Part shown: piece by piece, positions 1 to 5,645 of the stretch
Layout of the letters: every line of letters begins with the position of its first letter
Numbering within the stretch: position 1 is the stretch's first letter
DNA from: an uncultured Petrimonas sp.
GTDB taxonomy: Bacteria; Bacteroidota; Bacteroidia; Bacteroidales; Dysgonomonadaceae
Direction of reading: 5' to 3'
DNA: 9,606 nt
Assembly: GCA_934621705.1 (NCBI GenBank)
Contig: CAKTUP010000080.1
Location: forward strand, 1-9,606
Position numbers and translations under genes: made by a program
Notes under the pieces: model-generated
Told to the model about the DNA's origin: nothing
The model's input: only the letters and a program-made list of their open reading frames with translations
Databases searched by the model: none

Positions 1-690
1 ATCCAAAAACCACACCAAATTCCCCGACACCGGCTTCACCTTAGCCGCCGGATAAATATCTTTCACATCCTTTCTCCGTTCAATAATCTCTTTCACCTTT
101 TCGGCCTTGCCGGCTCCGGTAACTAAGAATGCCACACGCTGCGCGTTATTGATTACTTTTCCCGATAAACTTACCCGTTTCTGCCCGCTTTCGGGGTGCG
201 TTGCCACAACGCAGAGTTTATTGCTTTTCCACAGTTTTATTTCGTGCGGAAAAATGGAGGCCGTGTGCCCATCGTCGCCTAAACCCAGAATAACCAAATC
301 GAACGACGGAGCACCGTTCACCATTTCTATCTCCATTTGCAGCAACGTGGAATATCTTTTGGCTTCCGCGGCGGGATCGTTTTCGCCCTTGATGCGAAAG
401 ATATTTCTTTCGGGAATGGGCACGTGGGCGAGCAAATGCTCTTGAGTCATCTTGTAATTGCTTTGTTCGTCGGTGGGCGGTACGCACCGTTCGTCGCCCC
501 AAAAGAAAAAAATGCTTTTCCAGTCGATGTCGTGTTGGTGATGTTGCGCCCAATAATCGAACAGCGATTTGGGGGTGGAGCCGCCTGATAGAGCAACAGT
601 AACCCGTTCGCGGTCTTTTAAAATATCTTTCAGATACTCCGTAAATCCGGCATTAAGAGCCGCTAAATTATCGAATATTTTTACTTCCAT
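1..690 (-). CDS. pgl: 6-phosphogluconolactonase, 3' end cut by window edge
   Basis: Hydrolyses 6-phosphogluconolactone to 6-phosphogluconate, the second oxidative pentose phosphate step, in the cytoplasm. The frame is open from the ATG at 690-688 through the left edge, giving 230 residues without a stop; the family is usually about 230-245 residues, so only a few are missing. Visible family signatures are the phosphate-binding loop SGGSTP (residues 35-40), WGDER followed by VPP and SNY (64-79), and the long LGLGDDGHTASIFP block (about 135-148), which carries the catalytic His. It lies 67 nt downstream of zwf on the same strand, the substrate-producing enzyme, so co-transcription is likely. 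The gap between them consists of heptad repeats. The ATG is the first plausible start, with an A/T-rich leader and no Shine-Dalgarno, as is normal in Bacteroidota. The identification is secure. Confidence 0.96.
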   Translation of the reverse strand, partial: MEVKIFDNLAALNAGFTEYLKDILKDRERVTVALSGGSTPKSLFDYWAQHHQHDIDWKSIFFFWGDERCVPPTDEQSNYKMTQEHLLAHVPIPERNIFRIKGENDPAAEAKRYSTLLQMEIEMVNGAPSFDLVILGLGDDGHTASIFPHEIKLWKSNKLCVVATHPESGQKRVSLSGKVINNAQRVAFLVTGAGKAEKVKEIIERRKDVKDIYPAAKVKPVSGNLVWFLD

Positions 691-700
691 AGATTTAATA

Positions 701-768
701 AGTTTAACGTTTAAAGTTCAAAGTTTAAGGTTGTAACCCGCAACTCGCACCGCGATTTCACAATTCAC
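701..768. repeat. Heptad stutter repeat between zwf and pgl
   Basis: Four 7-nt words of the form MGTTYAA lie end to end at 701-728. They are followed by AACCCGC and AACTCGC at 735-748, and by ATTTCAC and AATTCAC at 755-768. The last pair overlaps the zwf stop codon (760-758), so the final residues of Zwf are written in repeat sequence. The 7-nt period is the same as in the gaps of the nrf operon, although the words differ. No function can be assigned. Confidence 0.7.
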
Positions 769-2287
769 AATAAATCCCATCATCCGCCAAGTTTTTGCAC
801 GGGTATCGCCACGTCTGGTTTTGTCCTTCAATCAGTTCGTCGGCATTATCAGGCCCCCACGAACCGGACGGATAACCGTACAGCGGCGCATCGGGGTCGC
901 TTTCCCAATAATCGAGAATGGGCTGCACGAATTTCCACGTCAGTTCCGCTCCTTCGCCCGACATATACAGCGTATTATCGCCAATCATACAATCCAAAAT
1001 CAGTCGTTCGTAGGCTTCGGGGATGTAGTGGTCTTTCAAGTCCGAATAATGAAAATCCACGTTTACCGATTTCACTTCGTAACCGTTTCCGGGAACTTTC
1101 ATGCCGGTTTTCAGCAAGATGCCTTCGTCGGGCTGGATGCGGAGAATAAGCTGGTTACCGGCTTCGATGGCGCCGTCGATGGATTTGAAAAGCTGTGCCG
1201 GCGACGGCTTAAAGTGAATCACAATCTCCGAAACTCGCGTAGGAAGACGTTTTCCCGATCGGATATAAAACGGCACCCCACTCCACCGCCAGTTGTCGAT
1301 AAAAAACTTCATGGCGAAATAGGTTTCCGTGCGCGAGTTTTCGGCCACACCTTCTTCGTCGCGATAGCCCGGTAGCAATTTCCCTTTCACGTGCGACTCC
1401 GTGTATTGCCCGCGAATGACGTTGTTTCGCAAATCGTCTTCGCTCAACGGGCGCAACGAGCGGAAAACCTTCAATTTCTCGTGCCGTATTTCTTCCGAGC
1501 TAACCTTGGCCGGTGGTTCCATAGCCACCAGCGATGCCACCTGCAGCAGGTGGTTCTGAATCATGTCGCGCATCACGCCGGCCTGGTCGTAATATCCGCC
1601 GCGCCCTTCCACGCCGATGCTTTCGGCAGCGGTAATTTCCACGTGCTGCACGTAATTTCGGTTCCACAGCGGCTCGAAAATTCCGTTCGAAAAGCGGGTA
1701 ACCATCAGGTTTTGCACGGTTTCTTTTCCCAGATAATGGTCGATGCGGTAGATTTGTTCTTCGCTGAAGAAATCAACCAGCAACTTGTTCAACTCTTGTG
1801 CCGATTTCAAGTCGTGCCCGAAAGGTTTTTCGATAATGATGCGGCGGAAACCTTTTTGTTGCAACGTAAGTCCTTGTCCGTAAAGATACTTGGGGATGAT
1901 GGGATACAACTGCGGCGGCGTGGAGAGATAGAAGATGTAGTTGTGGTGAAGATTGAATTTCTTGTTCAGCTCGCGGAGTTTATTTTTCACCAGTTCGTAA
2001 TCTTCGCTCTTTTGCGTGTCGATGCTGATGTAAAAAAGTTTCTTCAAGAAATCGTTTATCTTCTCCGCGCGGGCATCCTTGAAGTGCGAGAATTCTTTTA
2101 TCCCTTCCTTCATTTTTTTCCGGAACTCGTTGTCGGTAAATTTCGAGCGGCTCACTCCCAGCACGGCATAGCCTTCGGGAAGCGAGTTGTTCATATATAA
2201 ATCGAAAACCGAAGGTATCAGTTTTCGATACGTAAGGTCGCCCGAGGCGCCGAAAATAACCAGCGCCTGATTATCTATTTTTTTCAT
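758..2287 (-). CDS. zwf: Glucose-6-phosphate dehydrogenase
   Basis: Oxidises glucose-6-phosphate to 6-phosphogluconolactone with reduction of NADP+ (or NAD+); first step of the oxidative pentose phosphate pathway, cytoplasmic. The protein has 509 residues, the normal family length. The N-terminal Rossmann domain carries GASGDLTYRK (residues 13-22), and R47 in the segment GVSRS fits a 2'-phosphate contact, so NADP use is plausible. EKPFGHD is at 153-159. The substrate-binding signature RIDHYLGKE is at 181-189, with D183/H184. A second His, H246, sits in the conserved MIQNHLLQ segment and corresponds to the catalytic base position of the family. pgl follows 67 nt downstream. A HEPN gene ends 59 nt upstream, and I see no convincing promoter in that gap, so zwf may be read from the promoter before the MNT gene. 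No 6-phosphogluconate dehydrogenase gene is present in the window. Confidence 0.98.
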   Translation of the reverse strand: MKKIDNQALVIFGASGDLTYRKLIPSVFDLYMNNSLPEGYAVLGVSRSKFTDNEFRKKMKEGIKEFSHFKDARAEKINDFLKKLFYISIDTQKSEDYELVKNKLRELNKKFNLHHNYIFYLSTPPQLYPIIPKYLYGQGLTLQQKGFRRIIIEKPFGHDLKSAQELNKLLVDFFSEEQIYRIDHYLGKETVQNLMVTRFSNGIFEPLWNRNYVQHVEITAAESIGVEGRGGYYDQAGVMRDMIQNHLLQVASLVAMEPPAKVSSEEIRHEKLKVFRSLRPLSEDDLRNNVIRGQYTESHVKGKLLPGYRDEEGVAENSRTETYFAMKFFIDNWRWSGVPFYIRSGKRLPTRVSEIVIHFKPSPAQLFKSIDGAIEAGNQLILRIQPDEGILLKTGMKVPGNGYEVKSVNVDFHYSDLKDHYIPEAYERLILDCMIGDNTLYMSGEGAELTWKFVQPILDYWESDPDAPLYGYPSGSWGPDNADELIEGQNQTWRYPCKNLADDGIYCEL

Positions 2288-2346
2288 TGTTAAAAATTTG
2301 ATTGCTAAAATTTGTTTTGATAACCGATTTCTGAAATAATATGATA

Positions 2347-2766
2347 TTACCGATCAAGTAGAATATCTTTTGCCAATTGTTCTACTGAATCGATAAATAC
2401 TTGTGCACGAGGATAAAGATAATCGGTCAAAGCAGCATCACAATAAGCAAAATCTTCGTAATCGCTGCTGTGGCGTTTGTCGAACAGGCTACTGAACGTG
2501 GTTCCGTTTTCCAAACTCAGCAAACCGGTGCGTACAAAGTGATAAGACAACATAGTTTTAACACCGCTATGCGTCGTGGCTTCCACGCCTTTGGCTACGA
2601 GTAAGGCTGTTGCGGCATAGTAACAAGCGTAATAAAGCCGGTTTACCGCGGCGTTAAAAAAGTTGCCTTTTCGCATATAGGCGGCTTCTTCCAACGTTTT
2701 TCGAGCGCGCTCAAACCGGTACTCCACTAGTGCCACACGGTGTTCGGGCAATAAATTTTGTTTCAT
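2347..2766 (-). CDS. HEPN-domain protein (UPF0332-like), partner of the upstream nucleotidyltransferase
   Basis: A 139-residue, mostly helical protein that matches HEPN proteins of the UPF0332 type. The signature AVNRLYYACYYAATALL is at residues 40-56, THSGV at 65-69, and RHSSDYEDF at 98-106. In MNT/HEPN pairs the HEPN member is typically the toxin, an RNase in the HepT group. The R-x4-6-H RNase motif of HepT is not visible here; only the adjacent R98-H99 and Y103 occupy that region, so nuclease activity is doubtful or uses another arrangement. Its ATG overlaps the stop of the MNT gene by 4 nt (ATGA, 2766-2763), implying translational coupling. Alternatives are a nucleotide-binding or inactive partner of MNT. 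The family call is firm; the toxin role is inferred from family and context. Confidence 0.85.
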   Translation of the reverse strand: MKQNLLPEHRVALVEYRFERARKTLEEAAYMRKGNFFNAAVNRLYYACYYAATALLVAKGVEATTHSGVKTMLSYHFVRTGLLSLENGTTFSSLFDKRHSSDYEDFAYCDAALTDYLYPRAQVFIDSVEQLAKDILLDR

Positions 2767-3077
2767 AATGCCACTCCATCATTTAAGATATTTAACGAGA
2801 AGGGAGTCTGAAAAGGCCGGTTTTCCCACAACCGGCGGGGCATGATCATAGGGCTTATGATAATTCCCGATTTTACTTCCAACTCATACAGCGGGCGAAT
2901 TATGTCTTGTTCACGCCGCGGAGTAATTTCAGGTTCATCCAGAAGAATAAGCAAATCAATATCGCTATCAGCACGGGCATCACCACGCGCTTGCGAGCCG
3001 TATAGTATGATTTGTGCGTTGGGTGTAACACATTTCAACACCTGACGAATTTGTTCTATAATGTTTTGCCGAGTCAT
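2763..3077 (-). CDS. Minimal nucleotidyltransferase (MNT / MntA-like)
   Basis: A 104-residue single-domain nucleotidyltransferase of the pol-beta superfamily. The core motif GSQARGDARADSDID (residues 27-41) is an exact G-S-x10-D-x-D pattern, with metal-binding D39 and D41. The length is typical of minimal MNTs without a second domain. In characterised MntA-HepT (type VII) toxin-antitoxin systems the MNT adenylylates its HEPN partner and silences it, and this is the likely role here. The HEPN gene follows with a 4-nt overlap. A strong candidate Bacteroidota promoter (3109-3139) lies upstream, so the pair starts its own transcript and does not depend on the hydrolase gene before it. The start is the ATG at 3077-3075. 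Family certain; antitoxin role inferred. Confidence 0.9.
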   Translation of the reverse strand: MTRQNIIEQIRQVLKCVTPNAQIILYGSQARGDARADSDIDLLILLDEPEITPRREQDIIRPLYELEVKSGIIISPMIMPRRLWENRPFQTPFSLNILNDGVAL

Positions 3078-3108
3078 AACTTCTTTACCTTTAAAAGTTT
3101 TATCCCTA

Positions 3109-3139
3109 CAAATTTACAAGCAAATTATTCATATACAAA
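3109..3139 (-). promoter_or_regulatory. Candidate Bacteroidota promoter for MNT-HEPN (and possibly zwf-pgl)
   Basis: Read on the minus strand, a -33 box TTTG (3139-3136) is separated by exactly 19 nt from a -7 box TAAATTTG (3116-3109). This matches the TTTG / TAnnTTTG consensus of the Bacteroidota primary sigma factor at its usual spacing. It lies about 30 nt upstream of the MNT start codon. The match is complete at every defined position. Confidence 0.7.
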
Positions 3140-3200
3140 ATACTTGCTAAAACCTAAACAAACGAATTGCGGAAAAGTTGCCTGATAAAAAATGCACCTT

Positions 3201-3974
3201 TTACTTTCTTTGGCCGAAAAGCCACGCCATAAAATCGTCTTCGTTGAAAGCGGGAGTCCAACTGTCGTGATTTACACCGGGATATTCAATGTATTCTACA
3301 TTCACACCGTTTTGCTTGAGAACCTTGTACGCTTCACGCGAATACGTAACAGGAACAACCGTATCGGCATCGCCGTGATAAATCCGGATATTCGTTCCGG
3401 TTTTAATTTTGCCCAATCTTTCGATATTCACTCCGCCGCAGATGGGAATTGCTGCCGCAAAAAGATTGGGATATTGGCACAACATATCAAATGTTCCCAT
3501 CCCACCCATCGAAAGACCGGCAATGTAAATTCTGTTTTCATCCACCGGATATTTTTTTATTGCTTCGTCCAGCACTTTTTTCACCAGACTCAACGCTTTC
3601 GTCACCGACGGATTTTGGCCAAAAGGATCTTCTCCCGAAGCAGCCGAGCGATTCCTTGGCGCCCAAGAATCCGTTTGCGGGCATTGCGGAAAAATCACAA
3701 ATGCCGGATATTTTTCCCGATTCACCGGATTGGTGAACATATTTCCGCCGTGCCGCAATTGCGCTTCGTTGTCGCTACCGCGCTCGCCTGCACCGTGAAG
3801 AAAGAGTACCAATGGATATTTTTCGTTTGGCAATAATTTTTCGGGTGTCAGTTCCCTGTAACGAAGCGTATCGTTTTCGGGAGAAACGTAAACTTTCTTT
3901 TGATATTCTTCTTGCTGTGCAAAAGCCACAACAGACACGAATATAAACGCTAAAATGAGAAGTAAATTTTTCAT
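3201..3974 (-). CDS. Exported alpha/beta-hydrolase (peptidase/esterase-like, LpqC or COG4099 type)
   Basis: A 257-residue hydrolase with a clear N-terminal Sec signal: a hydrophobic core at residues 4-18 and probable cleavage after AFA (17-19), so it acts in the periplasm or beyond. The mature part is one alpha/beta-hydrolase domain. The oxyanion-region motif HGAGERG is at 60-66, and the nucleophile elbow GLSMGG at 153-158 has S155. The expected acid is D204 in HGDADTVVP, and the catalytic His is H236 in GVNHDSW. This pattern is typical of poly(3-hydroxybutyrate)-depolymerase-like esterases and predicted peptidases; the natural substrate cannot be told from sequence. The gene starts 11 nt after the Crp/Fnr regulator on the same strand, so the two are almost certainly co-transcribed. 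No obvious link to nitrite metabolism is seen. Confidence 0.9.
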   Translation of the reverse strand: MKNLLLILAFIFVSVVAFAQQEEYQKKVYVSPENDTLRYRELTPEKLLPNEKYPLVLFLHGAGERGSDNEAQLRHGGNMFTNPVNREKYPAFVIFPQCPQTDSWAPRNRSAASGEDPFGQNPSVTKALSLVKKVLDEAIKKYPVDENRIYIAGLSMGGMGTFDMLCQYPNLFAAAIPICGGVNIERLGKIKTGTNIRIYHGDADTVVPVTYSREAYKVLKQNGVNVEYIEYPGVNHDSWTPAFNEDDFMAWLFGQRK

Positions 3975-3985
3975 ATTTCTGCTTT

Positions 3986-4666
3986 TTAAAAAAGTCGTTG
4001 TAAAGCTATTCTGTCGTTAATATTTATCGTGCGCCTGTCCACACCGATCAGTCCTTCATCGGCCATCTGCATCATCACGTTTACCAACGCCGGGCGCGAA
4101 ACGCCAAACAACCGCGACAACTCTTCTTTCGAAATCTTCAGCTGAAATTGTTGTTCGCCTTTCGATTCGCGCAACACGTAATAGGCCAGCTTGGCGCGGA
4201 TGGTACGCAACGATGCCAGGCGCAGCTTTTCCGACAAAAAAGCCACCTTGTTGGAGATGTACGACAGAAACGCTTTCATGAACTCCGGGTATTTGGTCAT
4301 CAGCAAATACACGTTGTCTTTGGGAATAAGAATGGCAACACAATCGGTTTTGGCAATGGCGGTTACGGGCGATACGTTGTTGGTGGCAAACAGAAAACCG
4401 GTGGCCAGCGGATTGGGCGCTTTTATGAGTTCAATTTTCATGAAATCGCCTTTCTCGTCAGACATCTCCGTACTCACTTCGCCTTTCACCACAATGTACA
4501 GCATTTCGTAAACCGCGCCCTGCGCCACCAGCATGTCTCCTTTTCCGTATCGTTTCACACTGTAACGCACGTCGTGCAAAAAGCCGTCCCTGTCACCCTT
4601 GGGTATGGAGTTGCAAAGCGGGCATTGAAAAATGGATTGGGAATAATTTGTATGCGGATGATTCAT
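3986..4666 (-). CDS. Crp/Fnr-family transcriptional regulator, divergent from the nrf operon
   Basis: A 226-residue regulator with the two-domain Crp/Fnr plan: an N-terminal cNMP-type effector domain (about 25-118), a dimerisation helix (about 125-160) and a C-terminal winged helix-turn-helix with SKEELSRLFGVSRPALVNVMM (about 179-199). The cAMP phosphate-binding signature of true CRP is absent, so cAMP is an unlikely ligand. Only three cysteines occur (C15 and C18 in CPLC, and C109), too few for an FNR-type [4Fe-4S] ligand set. The divergent position next to nrfHA suggests it controls nitrite reduction, perhaps as an HcpR-like nitrite/NO sensor; that is inference. I chose the ATG at 4666-4664; an in-frame TTG three codons upstream is possible but less likely. 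The hydrolase gene follows after 11 nt. A 22-nt tandem repeat lies immediately upstream. Confidence 0.92.
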   Translation of the reverse strand: MNHPHTNYSQSIFQCPLCNSIPKGDRDGFLHDVRYSVKRYGKGDMLVAQGAVYEMLYIVVKGEVSTEMSDEKGDFMKIELIKAPNPLATGFLFATNNVSPVTAIAKTDCVAILIPKDNVYLLMTKYPEFMKAFLSYISNKVAFLSEKLRLASLRTIRAKLAYYVLRESKGEQQFQLKISKEELSRLFGVSRPALVNVMMQMADEGLIGVDRRTININDRIALQRLF

Positions 4667-4670
4667 AAAT

Positions 4671-4716
4671 TTCAATTGTTATTCGGTTGTAATTCAATAG
4701 TTATTCAGTTGTAATT
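4671..4716. repeat. 22-nt tandem repeat in the regulator leader
   Basis: Two adjacent copies (4671-4692 and 4693-4714, with two further matching bases) differ at two positions. The shared core is TTATTC-R-GTTGTAATT (4679-4694 and 4701-4716). It lies immediately upstream of the Crp/Fnr start codon. A period of 22 nt is about two helical turns and the typical size of a Crp/Fnr site, so it may be an operator pair; alternatively it belongs with the 7-nt stutter repeats (7+7+8). Confidence 0.7.
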
Positions 4717-4759
4717 AGTTGTGTCGTTGAACAGTTTATCGCCACAACGAATAGCTATC

Positions 4760-4801
4760 GAATTACGCGTAGCTAATTACCATTGAATTACAGCGCAGCT
4801 A
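4760..4801. repeat. Imperfect direct repeat over the nrfH promoter
   Basis: GAATTACGCGTAGCTA (4760-4775) recurs as GAATTACAGCGCAGCTA (4785-4801), 25 nt further on, with one inserted base and one substitution. The second copy covers the spacer between the proposed -33 and -7 boxes of nrfH, a position where a bound protein would affect RNA polymerase directly. Confidence 0.55.
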
Positions 4802-4811
4802 TATATCTTTG
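4782..4811 (+). promoter_or_regulatory. Candidate nrfHA-ccsBA promoter
   Basis: The -7 box TATCTTTG (4804-4811) matches the Bacteroidota TAnnTTTG consensus exactly. ATTG (4782-4785) is a one-mismatch -33 box with an 18-nt spacer. If used, the nrfH transcript has a leader of roughly 110 nt that includes the palindrome at 4843-4856. Confidence 0.5.
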
Positions 4812-4842
4812 TCGTGCGAAAATAACTATTTTTTTGCGATTC

Positions 4843-4856
4843 GTAATAAATATTAC
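4843..4856. promoter_or_regulatory. Candidate Crp/Fnr-type operator palindrome
   Basis: GTAAT-AAAT-ATTAC is a perfect 14-nt palindrome with the 5-4-5 half-site geometry of Crp/Fnr boxes. It lies in the divergent region, about 30 nt downstream of the proposed nrfH -7 box and about 70 nt before the nrfH start. Single GTAAT/ATTAC half-sites also occur at 4689, 4711, 4762, 4776 and 4787. The assignment to the adjacent regulator is inference. Confidence 0.4.
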
Positions 4857-4926
4857 ATTCTTTTACGATAAAAATGTCTTTTTTTGTATCGAAGTTGATT
4901 AAAGGTACTCTCAAACTGAATTTATC

Positions 4927-5523
4927 ATGAGTAAACTAAAGAAAGTCTGGAACGAAGTAAAACCCCGCGGCGGTTGGAAATATCCGGCCATCATTATCAC
5001 GGGCGCTTTTGTGGGGCTGTTTATTTATACTTTTATTGCTTCCCGCGCCTATAGTTACCTGTCGGATAACCCGAGAACTTGTGTCAACTGTCACGTAATG
5101 GCGCCGTACTATGCCACCTGGACACACAGTTCGCATGCCCGCAATACCACTTGCAACGATTGCCACGTGCCGCACAACAACATCGTAAACAAGTATTACT
5201 TCAAAGCCAAAGACGGCCTTCGCCACTCCACCGTTTTCACGTTGAGAAAAGAAGCAACAGCGTTACAAACCATCGAAGCCAGTTCGCAGGTTATTATGGA
5301 TAACTGCATCCGCTGCCACACGCAGCTTAATCAGGAGTTTGTGAATACCGGACGGATGGGTTTCAAAGAGATGAAAGAAATGCGCGGGCACGCCTGCTGG
5401 GATTGTCATCGCGATGTTCCGCACACACGCAGCCGCTCGGAAGTTTCCACGCCCAACGCACCGGTGCCGATGCCCGATACCAACGTGCCGGACTGGCTGA
5501 ATACGGCAATGAAGGGGAAATAG
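4927..5523 (+). CDS. nrfH: NrfH, membrane-anchored tetraheme menaquinol dehydrogenase subunit
   Basis: A NapC/NirT-family cytochrome c that oxidises menaquinol at the inner membrane and passes electrons to NrfA. It has 198 residues with one N-terminal transmembrane helix (about 19-39) and a periplasmic heme domain. Four CxxCH heme sites are present: 52-56, 76-80, 127-131 and 157-161. The first reads CVNCHVM, the CxxCHxM form in which the methionine two residues after the His ligates heme 1, a hallmark of NrfH. Additional histidines (for example H67, H70, H100) could provide distal ligands. It is the first gene of the rightward operon, opposite the Crp/Fnr gene. nrfA follows after 122 nt, an unusually long gap for tightly paired subunits, filled with heptad repeats. 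The ATG lacks a Shine-Dalgarno but is the only sensible start ahead of the membrane helix. Confidence 0.97.
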   Translation: MSKLKKVWNEVKPRGGWKYPAIIITGAFVGLFIYTFIASRAYSYLSDNPRTCVNCHVMAPYYATWTHSSHARNTTCNDCHVPHNNIVNKYYFKAKDGLRHSTVFTLRKEATALQTIEASSQVIMDNCIRCHTQLNQEFVNTGRMGFKEMKEMRGHACWDCHRDVPHTRSRSEVSTPNAPVPMPDTNVPDWLNTAMKGK

Positions 5524-5526
5524 TTG

Positions 5527-5613
5527 TTGGCTGTTAGCTATTAGCTATTAGCAGGAAAGAAAAAACATTCAACGCAAAGCCAAAAGCTAAAAGCCAATGG
5601 CTAAAAGCAATAA
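5527..5613. repeat. Heptad stutter repeats between nrfH and nrfA
   Basis: Two blocks of 7-nt words occur. At 5527-5554 there are four words of the form TTRGCWR (two identical TTAGCTA copies in the middle). At 5579-5613 there are five words of the form GCHAWWR. The blocks are partly complementary: TTGGCTGTTAGCT (5527-5539) pairs with 5585-5597 at 12 of 13 positions across a 45-nt loop, so the transcript could fold into a hairpin between the two cistrons. There is no T-tract after it, so it is not a standard terminator. Confidence 0.75.
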
Positions 5614-5645
5614 TTTAAAAACAAATAACTATCAAATTTATCGCT

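Noticed and set aside
703..715. Palindrome TTTAACGTTTAAA as an operator for pgl
   Set aside because: It arises from two neighbouring heptad words and lies within an operon gap; no regulator is implied.
1391..2200. A 269-codon open frame on the + strand, and a 184-codon one at 821-1375
   Set aside because: Both lie antisense to zwf, which is unmistakable. The products show no recognisable domain and the frames follow from the codon use of zwf.
3986..4666. Calling the regulator a true FNR (oxygen-sensing Fe-S) or a CRP (cAMP)
   Set aside because: Only three cysteines are present and the cAMP phosphate-binding signature is missing, so a general Crp/Fnr-family call is all that is supported.
4673..4675. 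TTG start for the Crp/Fnr gene
   Set aside because: It adds only three residues ahead of an ATG and lies inside the 22-nt tandem repeat, so the ATG at 4666 is preferred.
4148..4714. A 188-codon + strand frame across the Crp/Fnr gene and its leader
   Set aside because: Antisense to a clear Crp/Fnr protein; the product is low-complexity in His, Gln and Phe with no domain.
4895..4899. Classical FNR half-site TTGAT upstream of nrfH
   Set aside because: No matching ATCAA at the required distance, and the protein's helix-turn-helix need not read an enterobacterial FNR box.
5527..5597. Rho-independent terminator between nrfH and nrfA
   Set aside because: The arms pair, but the loop is 45 nt, the stem is A/T-rich with a mismatch and no T-tract follows; the arms are explained by heptad repeats.
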